Source of the DNA: Plenodomus lindquistii
Lineage: Eukaryota; Ascomycota; Dothideomycetes; Pleosporales; Leptosphaeriaceae
Length of the DNA stretch: 64,000 nt
Direction: 5' to 3'
NCBI GenBank assembly: GCA_025504975.1
Contig: JANUWI010000008.1
Location: 1,178,001-1,242,000 of the forward strand
Both the position numbers and the translations under genes were made by a program. Shown piece after piece: positions 9,480 through 20,419 of this stretch (position 1 is its first letter; the number at the start of each line of letters is the position of its first letter). The notes below the pieces were generated by a model that saw only the letters and a program-made list of their open reading frames with translations, was not told the DNA's origin and did not search any database.

Positions 9480-12119
9480 ATGGCGCTCCTTACCGCGAGT
9501 GCGCCGGTGAATTATGACGAGCAGGAAGGTGGGTGTACCCTGGCGCAACACCAACAGGGCTCAGCTAACAGCGTACGAATAGGCGCCTTTATCGACTTTC
9601 TCAGGACGTTCAAATCGTCCTCCACCGAAGCTGCAGACCAGCTGGAGAACCTAAACCTCAATGGCGACGGCGACGAGTACGACATGGTGGACGGCGACGA
9701 CGACCCTGCGCCAAATGGCACACAATCGCGCAACAAGTCGAAGCTCAAGTACATGAATCAGCTGCAAGATATTGCAGATCGTGTACGCGACGAGATCCAA
9801 ATAGACCTGAACGATATAGAGGCAGTGAGTTGCGAACGCTGTGCAGACATGGCACTCTGTTGAGCAGTGATATAGTATGAGAAAGCGACCACGGATGAGG
9901 AGCACAACTTCAAGCTCGTCGACTCAATCGAGCGCAACGCCCAACATTACCTTGAAATTCTATCGCGAGCAGTAGACAAGTGTCTACCAGCGCCAACAAG
10001 AGACCTCAGGTACAACCATCCTTGGACATGAAAAAGATCCAGGACTAACAAGAGGCAGCTTCAAGGATGATGTCTTGGACGTGATCATGACCCAGCGCTC
10101 AAAACGTAACGAGAGGATGCAGGAGCTTCAGGGCATCGACGACACTGCCCAGGCCGCGCCAGAGTCCATGTTCCCCGCAGCCTTGACCCGACGATACACC
10201 CTCAACTTCATCCCCAGGATACCGGCTGGCGCCAGCAGTCAACGAAGCATGAAAGCTCTCGCTGTACGAAATGTCCGAGGAGAGCATCTTGGTCACCTCA
10301 TCACTGTTCGTGGTATCGCCACACGAGTGTCTGATGTCAAGCCAGCGGTGCTTGTGAACGCCTACTCCTGCGATCGCTGCGGAAGCGAAGTCTTCCAGCC
10401 TGTCACCACGAAGCAATTCACACCCCTCGTGGAGTGCCCGTCAGAAGAGTGCAAGAGCAACAAGACCAAGGGGCAACTATTCCTTTCTACCCGCGCCTCC
10501 AAGTTCCTTCCCTTCCAGGAGGTCAAGATTCAGGAAATGGCCGATCAGGTACCCGTAGGTCACATTCCCAGGCAGTTGACCATCCACTGCCATGGCGCAC
10601 TGGTCCGACAAATCAACCCTGGAGACGTCGTCGATGTCGCTGGTATCTTCCTGCCAACACCCTATACTGGCTTCAAGGCTATCCGCGCCGGTCTGCTAAC
10701 AGATACCTACCTGGAAGCACAACACGTTATGCAGCACAAGAAGGCTTACGATGACATTGTCTTAGCCCAACCCACCCTGCGAAGGATGAACGAGCTTGAG
10801 AGGACCGGTCAGCTATACGAGTACCTTTCGCGATCCATTGCCCCTGAGATCTTCGGCCATGTGGATGTCAAGAAGGCACTTCTTCTTCAACTCATCGGTG
10901 GTGTCACAAAGGAAGTCGGCGACGGTATGCGCATCCGTGGTGACATCAACGTCTGCCTCATGGGTGATCCTGGTGTGGCCAAATCGCAATTGCTCAAGTA
11001 TATCACCAAGGTCGCGCCGCGCGGTGTCTACACAACCGGTCGTGGTAGCAGTGGCGTTGGTCTCACTGCAGCCGTCATGCGCGACCCCGTCACAGATGAG
11101 ATGGTCCTCGAAGGTGGTGCTCTTGTCCTCGCTGACAATGGCATGTGCTGCATTGATGAGTTTGACAAGATGGACGATAGTGATCGGACTGCTATTCACG
11201 AGGTCATGGAACAGCAGACAATCTCTATCAGCAAAGCTGGTATCACGACGACTCTCAACGCCCGCACATCGATCCTCGCCGCCGCCAATCCTCTGTACGG
11301 TCGCTACAACCCCCGCCTCTCGCCTATCGAGAACATCAACCTTCCCGCTGCGCTCTTATCCCGTTTTGATGTTCTTTTCCTCATTCTAGATACCCCTGCT
11401 CGCGATTCTGACGAAGAGTTGGCACGCCACGTAACTTACGTGCACATGCACAATGCTCACCCTGAGGCACCTGGTGGCATCATCTTCAGCCCAGCCGAAG
11501 TACGACAATGGGTTGCTCGCGCGAGGTCTTACCGACCCACTGTACCCAAGGAGGTGTCCGACTACATGGTCGGTGCCTACGTACGTATGCGCCAGCAGCA
11601 GAAACGCGACGATGGAAACAAAAAAGCATTCACCCACACATCGCCACGTACACTTCTTGGTGTACTGCGTCTTGCCCAAGCTTTGGCGCGTCTGCGGTTC
11701 GCCGACCAGGTCATTTCGGAAGATGTCGACGAGGCGCTGCGTCTTACAGAGGTCAGCAAGGCCAGTCTGTACGCGGATGAGAACCGCAGGGACGATCACA
11801 CACCAAGCAGCAAGATCTACCACCTCATCAAGTCGATGGAGGCCAGCGGTGCTGCTGCTGTCGGTGATGGCACTAGGGGAGAGTTGGATCTGCGCCGCGT
11901 TAGGGAGCGTGTATTGGCCAAGGGCTTCACTGCTGATCAGTTCGAGCAGGCCATTGATGAGTACGCGTTGCTTGATGTAAGTTTCCCAAGGTACCATGAG
12001 TATGAGGATCATATACTAACACATCATTCTAGGTCTGGCAAACTACTGGAGAGGGCACAAGGTTGATCTTCATCGAAGCAGGCGACGATCAAGATATGGA
12101 TGACGAATATGCATACTAG
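9480..12119 (+). CDS. MCM7: DNA replication licensing helicase subunit MCM7
   Basis: Exons 9480-9528, 9583-9824, 9876-10009, 10059-11976 and 12033-12119 give 809 residues, the usual length. The N-terminal domain has a zinc-binding segment (YSCDRCG ... CPSEEC). The AAA+ core has Walker A GDPGVAKS, the helix-2 motif GRGSSGVGLTAAV, Walker B CCIDEFDKM and arginine finger LSRFDV. DVKPAVLVNAYSCDRCG and VPVGHIPRQLTIHCHG are MCM7-type rather than other MCM paralogues. It acts in the MCM2-7 ring loaded at origins in G1. The first intron (54 nt) is a multiple of three and stop-free, so its retention would add 18 residues; it has normal splice and branch signals. Confidence 0.96.
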
Positions 12120-12735
12120 ACGGCATAATGGTGAAGGCGGTATTGAAGTTTTCAAGTATGGCGTCTCATGGCGTTGCAGATATCAGCGTTTCTGGGTGCA
12201 AGTTTGGCATCGTTTGCGATTGGAGATCCGCGACGAGTTTGTAGCATATGGATTATATGAGTCGTTGCTTCACGCTCACATTTCCCCTAAACTTGAAGCC
12301 GAATGATATTCTGGCACATTCCTCGTGTTGCGTGTAAAGCGACCACTTCCACATGCCAAGGTCATAAGGCTACCATATTCATGCGGGCCTAGCATCATCG
12401 CCGGATGCATTTCGCGGGGTCGCTACCGTAAAGTGGGAGAGCTCCAGAACTATCACAACGTCACACATCGACTATACTCGACCCATCCTGAACAAACCGA
12501 GTTGTGTCGCACAAATGAGCATTTAAATCGCACCTCTTTCCCGGTCATACCTTCTCGATTAGGCTTACCTTGGCTATCCATCCCGCGCGAATTCTGTTAG
12601 TAATTGCGACGATAACGTAGCTCTCGCGCGCCTAGAGGGCTAGCTCCCACGACACCAGCCAACCTTACAACCTCCCCACACAGCCATCTCGCGCATTGCT
12701 TCGCGATCCAGAGAGACCTCCCACCCGTCGCAGCA
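12120..12735. other. Intergenic region MCM7-SHR3
   Basis: I see no gene here; it holds the MCM7 3' region and the SHR3 promoter. Confidence 0.5.
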
Positions 12736-13404
12736 ATGGCAGGCAACAACTTTGCCCAATTCCTCGTCGTAGGCCGTACGTCTCCCCTCCTCCCCCACAA
12801 CACACTCTGTCGCGCACACTCAGGCTAATACCTTGCTCCAGCAACATGTTTCTTCCTGGGCATCCTCTTCGCCCAACTCCCCTATGACTACAACGTGCTA
12901 TGGACCCTCCCCGAAGACCGAACCACCTACTTCACTATCCTCGAAGAACACATTAAATTCCTATACGCGTCGCCACCAATCGTCTCCCGCATCCTCAACA
13001 TCGCAATCGGCACCGGCATCCTCGGCTTCCTGATCAAACTCTTCAAGCCCAACCAGGCAAACATGCTATTCGATGGCGCATCCCTAGTCCTCTACATGGC
13101 GGGAATAACAGTATACCTTACCAACATTGTCAAGGGCTTCCGCGTCGTCACCGCGGGGGTTTACGGCGATGTGAGTAAAGCGAACCCTGGCGAGTTGTCC
13201 GAAGACGATGCGGCGGATTATATCAGCCGCGAGGATACGTTGCGCGTGTTTGCGGCGAGTAACACTATTTTGGCGCTGGTGCTGGTGGGGGTCCTGGTGT
13301 TGCAGGCGGGGCAGTGGTATGCAAAGCGCGCCGAGGAGAAGGAGTTGGCCGAGTTTGAGAGGCAGGCTGAGGAGAAGAAAACGGCGGGGAAGAAGAAGTT
13401 GTAA
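12736..13404 (+). CDS. SHR3: ER membrane chaperone SHR3 for amino acid permeases
   Basis: Exons 12736-12775 and 12842-13404 give 200 residues. Four hydrophobic segments can be seen: CFFLGILFAQL, VSRILNIAIGTGILGFLIKLF, LVLYMAGITVYLTNIV and ILALVLVGVLVLQAG. A Lys/Glu-rich cytosolic tail ends in KKKL, resembling a dilysine ER-retrieval signal. Family motifs include FAQLPYDYNVLW and NILALVLVGVL-type helices. Fungal Shr3 prevents aggregation of amino acid permeases in the ER and helps load them into COPII vesicles. The intron donor is GTACGT after 13 codons plus one base. Identification rests on motif order, membrane topology and length. Confidence 0.88.
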
Positions 13405-14127
13405 GGTGTTCGCTTTCAGGACGTGGTTAGGTAAATGGTTGGGACATAGTCCGGATGGGTTGGCGCCTTGAGGACAGAGAGTGCGCATGGGATAGGGTAA
13501 TGTATTTGCAGGTTTGGGATTTTGAAGAGAGCATATATGGATGCAAAGATCGCGGCATGGTCGTTGATTGCGTGACATATTTGATATGGACGAGGGCTAG
13601 TTGTTTGGCACATATACTATGACACATGACATGCTCGATGGGCTCTTCTTTGCGTCACATGTGTATCCAATGCTGCCGGGCTGTGTTCAAGTACATTTAC
13701 TGTGCTATTGGCCGATATGCCATCAGGGTCCAATTTTGCTGGCGCGTCGCGTTTGCTGTTGTCGTGCCTTCCTTCTTCGCAGCGTCTGAGCGTCTACAAA
13801 CACGACACCTCGACCGCTCCTCCGAAGTTGACCGCTTCTTCTGACATTCAACTCGACTAGTTCATCCCGATTTCTTAGTAACTACTAATTGCACATTCGC
13901 AGTACATCTCTCTTCATGCCCACCGATTACCTTTTCCCATCAAGAGGCACTTGCGGTGAACGACCTGTACACATGACAGCTACACCTATGGTGTCAGACA
14001 TCCGCAGAATTCTTCTTGAACTATATGAGCGTTTACATATACTGTCATCACAGTGAGCCGGCAGGTCCAACGCTTGAGAGCAAGTTCTTCCACAGTGACA
14101 GCTCCGTCAGCAGCCAGGCTTGTAGAG
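13405..14127. other. Intergenic region, no gene seen
   Basis: Short open frames on both strands have no recognisable content. The stretch probably holds the SHR3 3' region and the promoter of the RRM-like gene. Confidence 0.5.
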
Positions 14128-15455
14128 ATGGAACCACGAACACGCAGGACCTCAAATGCACCAGGCGGCCTTTTGAGTCGGCAGTTGGCCGGCATCAATA
14201 GTCTCTTGACAAAGGCGAGCCAAAAGTCTGACGCACAAAGAAATCAGAAGCCACCCATTCCACCTAGCCAAAGTATGTCCACTCCTGATCCAGGAACCGA
14301 CTCCACAACGAACGCGCCGAAGACCAGCGGATCAGAGACCAGTCACAGTGAGATCGAAGAGATGTACAGCCGCCTCATACGCAGTCGTAGGGTTGAGCCA
14401 GAGAATAAAAAGACCACCGCCACCAGTTCGGGTCAGTCTATCTCCACATCGGTATCTACTAAGCATGGAAGCTGATTTGGGCCCAGATACCGAGACTTCA
14501 CAAGTTCACTTACGCGGAGGACGCGATGCTGATCTCGGTGACGATCCGAAGGCACTGCTAGCAAGCATGGATCGCGCGCAATCCACCCCACCACCGGACT
14601 CAACGGGTGATGATGACGACGATGATGGCCCAAGTCAAATGCTTGCAGAGATAGAAGGAATCTCGGAAAGGCAGACACAAGAAGACATTGAGAGCGACCC
14701 TCGCCTGATGCTGGCAGAACTTGATCGAGAGCCTTTATCAACTCGTGGAAACGTCCCAACTGATGAGCACGACCTTGCTGAGCTACGTCGCAGGTTGAGA
14801 GACTCATTTCTTCTCTCGCATTTTGGAAGCGACGAAAACAAAGCACCTGACGTTATGGTCCTCATATCGACCCGACAGAATGCCACGAACAGCAAGACCA
14901 GCGAGACTGATACTGGCCTGCCACAGAAATGTATCGCTTACGCAATTGCAATGATACTGGAAAGTGCGGACTGCGGCTGGGAGGTAGCTAGAGGCTGGAC
15001 AACCTACTTGTATAGCTCCGGCTTGGACGGATATTCAGCTCAAGCAGCTAAGAATGCGCTGGTCAAGCGTGCGACTCAGGAACTTGATGGTATCATCCAG
15101 AATGTCCTTGATGTGGAAGAAGGTCACAGACTAGCTGAAGAGAAGGATAGACTTCCTTGCCGACTCATCATCTCCAATCTGGCCGCTGGTGCTGAAGAAG
15201 AAGACGTCCGCTTCTTCTTTCGCTCGTTCGCGTGCAACATGTAAGTATCATCGACGTTTTCCTTGGAAACTTCAACTGACTCGTTCATCTAGTCGCGATC
15301 TGAAGTTCCTCGAGAAGAGGGATCCGATCAAGAGAACGAAAACGGTCCAGTTGGATATGTGGACAAGGAATGCCGCCGTGACAGCTTCTTATATGCATGG
15401 AAGTATCTTCGGGCTGAATCTGAACATCAAGCTGGCCGTGGGTACAGAAAAGTAG
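14128..15455 (+). CDS. RRM-like RNA-binding protein, function unknown
   Basis: Exons 14128-14431, 14487-15240 and 15293-15455 give 406 residues. The frame change near 14.43-14.49 kb is explained by a 55-nt GTCAGT...CAG intron containing TACTAAG. The N-terminal two thirds is acidic and disordered (a DDDDDD run, many Ser/Thr). The C-terminal 80 residues resemble an RNA recognition motif: RNP2-like LIISNLAAGAEEEDVRFFF, then a strand containing KTVQLDMWTRNAAVTAS and a final GLNLNIKLAV. The RNP1 aromatic pair is not obvious, so RNA binding may be weak. No closer family is recognised. Confidence 0.75.
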
Positions 15456-15898
15456 CCTACAAGAGCCGATCGCTTGACATTCGAGAGGAATATGTTTCCT
15501 TTGTCCGATAGCAATAGTCTCCTCTCAAGGATGCGCCAAAAAGGTTGTCTGGATCATGAGGCATTGGCTGGAACGGCCTCAGGCAACTTTTATGCTTTTG
15601 TATAAAAGTCCAGAAGGTAACTGCCTAAAAAGACACATGGTCTTTGAGCGAGTGGCAAGCAGATGAAATCTAGAGTGTTACTATACAGAGTGTTAGGGTG
15701 GCCAAGTTGTGGTTATAGGGCGTCTTGGCATCGATCGGGACCGCCCGTATCATCTTGCGACTCCACCATTTGCCATCCCCCACTTACGGGAGACACCATA
15801 CCTGTGGGCAAATGGCTTCGTCTCCCTGCGTGATTCGTCTCTGTTTTTTCCTTGACGACCACGGGTGACAATACGCAGACTTGGTCTGAACAATCAAC
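15456..15898. other. Intergenic region, no gene seen
   Basis: This 443 bp holds the 3' end of the RRM-like gene and the leader of the sulfurase gene. Nothing else can be supported. Confidence 0.5.
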
Positions 15899-18441
15899 AT
15901 GGAGGATTCAGTCGACATCACGTACAACGATGCGATTGCCGCGATGCGCGCAAAAGAATATCCTATGCTTGAAGGTAGGCCCCCCAAGATTCATTTGATG
16001 TCGCATGCCAACAATAACTAGGTACAACATACCTCGATCATGCTGGGACAACACTCTACGCGAAGTCGCTGATCGAACGCTTCTCCGCCGACATGATGTC
16101 CAACCTATATGGCAACCCACATTCAGCCTCCAACGCCTCCCAACTCACGACGCGTCGTATCGAAGATGTCCGGTTACAACTCTTGCAGCTTTTCAATGCC
16201 GATCCACAGGAGTTCGATGTTGTCTTTGTTGCCAACGCAACTGCCGGTATCAAGCTAGTCATGGACGCATTCAGGGATCAAGAAGAAGGATTCTGGTACG
16301 GCTACCACCGAGACGCACACACCAGTCTGATAGGTGTGCGTGAGGCGGCCACAGAGCATCAATGCTTCGCGTCGGACGCAGAGGTCAATGACTGGATCGA
16401 GCATCAAGACAGTGGAGTTGGACAAGCAAAGCTATTCGCCTACCCGGCACAATCCAACATGAACGGGCGGCGTCTGCCTTTACAATGGTCGCATCGTATT
16501 CGGACGAATAAACCGGCGAATGTCTTTACCTTGTTGGATGCTGCAGCTCTTGTGTCGACCTCGCCGCTCGACCTAGGGAATACTGATGAGGCCCCCGACT
16601 TTACTGTTTTGAGCCTCTACAAGATGTTTGGCTTTCCCGACCTCGGCGCACTAATTGTTAGGCAAGCATCAGCCTCGGCCTTTGATCGACGCCGTTACTT
16701 TGGTGGTGGCACAGTCGAGATGGTCGTATGCCTAAAGGAGCAATGGCATGCGAAGAAGGCAGACTCGCTCCACGAAAGGTTGGAAGATGGTACCTTGCCA
16801 ATACACAGCATTATGGCGCTGGAAAACGCCATGGCCGTCCATCAAGAGCTGTACACTTCGCTAGACAAGGTCTCCAAGCATACAACTTACCTTGCGAAGA
16901 AGCTGTACGAGGGTCTTTCGTCTTTGCAACACAGCAACGGCAAGGATGTATGCCACATATATCGAGACCCAACATCCACTTATGGAGACGGGCGTACCCA
17001 AGGACCTGCTGTTGCATTCAATCTTCGGAATGAACATGGTGGCTGGGTTAGCAACGCAGAGGTGGAGAAACTGGCAGCCATCAAAAACATCCAACTCAGG
17101 ACCGGCGGACTTTGCAACCCTGGTGGCGTTGCAAGTTCTCTCGGACTGGCTCCTTGGGAGATGCGAGAGAATTTCTCAGCTGGACAACGATGTGGTAATG
17201 ATAACGACATTATCCGAGCGAAGCCGACGGGCATGATACGCGTTAGCTTCGGAGCGATGAGTGTGCTGGAAGATGTGCACTCATGCATCGACTTCGTACG
17301 CGAATTCTTCGTCCAAGGTAGTCCACCAACACCAACAATACCAATGAGCTCTGCAGTTGAGGGGCCACCAACTCCTCGGAGCCGCCTACACGTAGAGAGT
17401 TTGACGATATATCCTATCAAGAGTTGCGCTGGCTTCAGCGTGCCACCTGGTAGCGCGTGGACTGTGCGACCCGAAGGGCTTGCGTGGGACCGTGAGTGGT
17501 GTCTTATCCATCAAGGCACAGGAGCGGCGTTGAGCCAGAAGCGCTACCCGAAGATGGCACTTATACGCCCCAGTATTGATCTCGAAAAAGGCATTCTGCG
17601 TGTGAGCCTCGCTGGCGTGCTGCAGGGCTCAACTGGCATCGATGAGATCACCGTACCTCTTTCCGCAGACCCGCGCATGTTTGTAGACGAGGACGTCTAC
17701 AAATCTGCAAATGCGAGGGTGTGCGGCGATTCAGTACAGGCAAGGACATATCGATCAAGCCACATTTCTTCCTTCTTCACGCAAGCCCTCGGGGTGGCTT
17801 GTCATCTTGCCCGCTTTCCTGCCGTTGGCAACGGAAGTGGCTCAACAAGACATTCCAAGGCGCACCTCCAAAAGCATCGAAAGGCTGGCGCCATGCACAT
17901 TCCCGGCGCTTTCCCAGATGCGATATCACTTACGCCCGGCGCGTGCGTGTCAAAACCAATTCTACTATCAAATGAGAGCCCCATACTCACAATCTCTCGA
18001 TCAAGCCTCAACCGCTTAAACGAATTGATCAAAGCAGAGGGCGGTAAGGCAGCGCAAGCAGAAGTCTTCCGAGCCAACATTGTGGTTGCAGAGAACCCAG
18101 ACTACCCGCCTGGGCTCGAGGACCCATACGCGGAGGACGAGTGGCGCTACTTGCGGATTGGCCAGCAGTACTTTGAGATGCTTGGGGCCTGCAGAAGGTG
18201 TCAAATGGTATGCATTGATCAACAAACCGCCGAAAAGAACCAGGAGCCCTTTGTCACACTTTCCAAAACACGCCGATTCGACGGTCGGGTGTACTTTGGC
18301 GAGCATACATGTCATGTTAACTTGGGAGGCGTGTCTACGCCACTGGGGCAAAATCCCACCATTATGGTAGGAGATGCAGTGTGCTCTTTCCGGGACGATG
18401 AAATAGATCGGGACAGTCAGCTGCATGGCCTGGTGGGCTGA
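15899..18441 (+). CDS. hxB: Molybdenum cofactor sulfurase
   Basis: Exons 15899-15974 and 16022-18441 give 831 residues, normal for the family. The N-terminal half is a NifS-like aminotransferase class V domain: YLDHAGTTLYAKS, NPHSASNAS, and a predicted PLP lysine in SLYKMFGFPDLGAL (about Lys226). The persulfide-carrying cysteine is in RTGGLCNPGG (about Cys390). The C-terminal half is a MOSC_N/MOSC module (LTIYPIKSCAGFSVPPGS, LGACRRCQMVCID). The enzyme takes sulfur from L-cysteine and adds the terminal sulfido ligand to the cofactor of xanthine dehydrogenase and aldehyde oxidase. The symbol follows the Aspergillus nidulans gene; orthology is inferred from domain order. Confidence 0.93.
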
Positions 18442-19684
18442 GGCCGTTCAGAGGCCAGCTCATATCCTCCGATGTCATGTTGCGGCGTAGGCTTATTCTG
18501 GGATGCAGCTGGGGTCTTGCAGTAGAGCATGCCAAGCACGTTGACGCGAGTATGCTTCTGCGCGTAGGTTCATGTTACAAAACGTAGCACACAGCAATTG
18601 ACGAATCAGATGTCAGAAGTGTCCCGGGTCTTGAATACGCGGGTCGCCCTCTCCGGCCGTCAAGTGTCTCAGGTATCCCGCCGGGAGCACTTGTGATGAA
18701 CCGAAAACGTTATGTGTAAGCGCTGGGCAATGGCGTTTCGAGAAAAAGCCTCTGGAAAAGTTTGGGCCTGTTACGATCACTTTAGCAGCCACTTGCCGCA
18801 CGGGACCCGTCTTGACATGGGCAAAGCGTTGGCGTTGTAAGGCGCGCGCTCTACGACAAACCTGGGAAAGGTGACTGGTACGTGGAACGGCTGGTCAGAT
18901 GGGCGGAAGCATGGTATCAGGTGGAAGCGCGCGACATGTCGAACCAGCATAGAGAAATACACAGCGGCTGCGAGCAGGACATAAAGTGGTCTATTGCACC
19001 CACGAGATCAGATGCACGCCTTGCACACACTATCGTTCTATTTCGAGCATCACTCACTCGTCGAGCAGTTCACTTGTTCCTACTCCGCCCTACTGACGCC
19101 AGCGTCTCATCAGCTCGTCTCAGGCTCTGCTTCCCCGTTCCAGCTTTACAGCTCGACTAGGTTGCCACGTTTGCCAGGCCAGATTGCGAGCCTGCCGGCC
19201 GCCCATCAGCACCCATATCACACATCCGAAAGCTACCCAGCGAATCAAGCTGTCCAGAGGACCGGTCAAGGATTCTCGAGACCTGCAGGGGCCTTACCAA
19301 ATCACACGCATTGTTTCATTGCGCCGCAGCCAATCCGAGTGCGGCACCAGACGTGGTTCGCTGAGCGCACGGCCTCATCCTAGTCATCCCTAGTACTCGG
19401 CGCTTAGAGAGGTCTGCACCTGGCGATTCGCCTACCCGCCTAAGAATAGGCCAGAAATATACGGCGGCCCTCTTGCCATCAACAACGCATGCGCATCAAG
19501 GCTAGTGTCAAAGTGTACGTACAATAAACACACACTCCCCCGGCGCCAAAGTACCTGCTGCCTGCCTCGCTCTCTCCACCATTCCACTTTGCTGTGGAAG
19601 AAGGCTCAGCACAGCCCGCTCGCTCGCAGTATCATCGACAAGCAGCTCAAGTCACTCGTTCCGAGCACCGTCTACTGCATCACC
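18442..19684. other. Long intergenic or leader region
   Basis: No conserved gene is seen. The last few hundred bases probably form a long leader for the gene at 19685 and contain several upstream ATGs; the longest open frame, 19012-19383, would encode 123 residues without recognisable features. It could be an upstream ORF or chance. Confidence 0.45.
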
Positions 19685-20419
19685 ATGGCCGCCACTGATT
19701 CCAAGCCGGCGCTGTCCACCCTCAAGACACCTCTGTCTGCGACCTACCCGTCAGAACTCAGGTCCCCAATGGTTCACTCGGCCACCACCCCCATCTTTGC
19801 CAACATCAAGCGCGAGGACGACTTGAAGACACCAATCACCCCACCCACGGCCTATCTGGAGTTTCTGAAGAATCTGTCACCGGTTCTCACCAGTCCCATG
19901 TCTACAGGCACCAGCTCTCGATTCGTTTTTGAAGCCAATCGTCCAGTGTCTGTCACTTCATCAGCATCCAGCGGCTCGTTCACATCAACATCCGCCCCAT
20001 TGGACAAGGACTCGCCAGCAACGTCGAGGTCCAGCAGCTGCAGCCGATGCGATCACTCCAAGGAAGACCCACCAATGTCTGCTCCTCCGACTAAACTTCA
20101 AATGGTTACCATCCCCCCTCCATCACCTTTCAACAGGCCGCACTCAGCGCGCACACCTCGCCTATATATTCCTCAATCACCCTATTCGCCAGCCAACGTG
20201 CGCTCTCCAGCAAGCGCAAAGTCCATCCAATCGCCCTATTCTGCCATGTCACCAAAGACCTGGGATGCGGAAAAGAAGACTGGCCGCTCCAGGCGCGTCA
20301 GCGTGCGCGAAGTTGTCACTCGCACAGTAACGTACAGTAGCACACCAGTCGACGCAAAAGCGCCACAATTTCCACAAATCGACCCCGCACCCCGCGGTAA
20401 GAGGAGAAAGATTGAGTAA
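19685..20419 (+). CDS. Disordered Ser/Pro-rich protein with C-terminal NLS
   Basis: One exon encodes 244 residues from the ATG at 19685, which has good context (CACCATGGCC). Composition is Ser/Pro/Thr-rich throughout, with many SP and TP dipeptides (RSPAS, IQSPYSAMSPKTW) that fit proline-directed kinase sites. The C-terminus PRGKRRKIE looks like a nuclear localisation signal. A short more ordered stretch, TPPTAYLEFLKNLSPVL, and GRSRRVSVREVVTRTVTY near the end might be binding motifs. I do not recognise the family. The gene has an unusually long upstream region. Expression and start are inferred. Confidence 0.7.
   Translation: MAATDSKPALSTLKTPLSATYPSELRSPMVHSATTPIFANIKREDDLKTPITPPTAYLEFLKNLSPVLTSPMSTGTSSRFVFEANRPVSVTSSASSGSFTSTSAPLDKDSPATSRSSSCSRCDHSKEDPPMSAPPTKLQMVTIPPPSPFNRPHSARTPRLYIPQSPYSPANVRSPASAKSIQSPYSAMSPKTWDAEKKTGRSRRVSVREVVTRTVTYSSTPVDAKAPQFPQIDPAPRGKRRKIE

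Noticed and set aside
14432..14486. Frameshift inside the RRM-like gene
   Set aside because: The frame change is fully explained by a 55-nt intron with donor, branch and acceptor signals.
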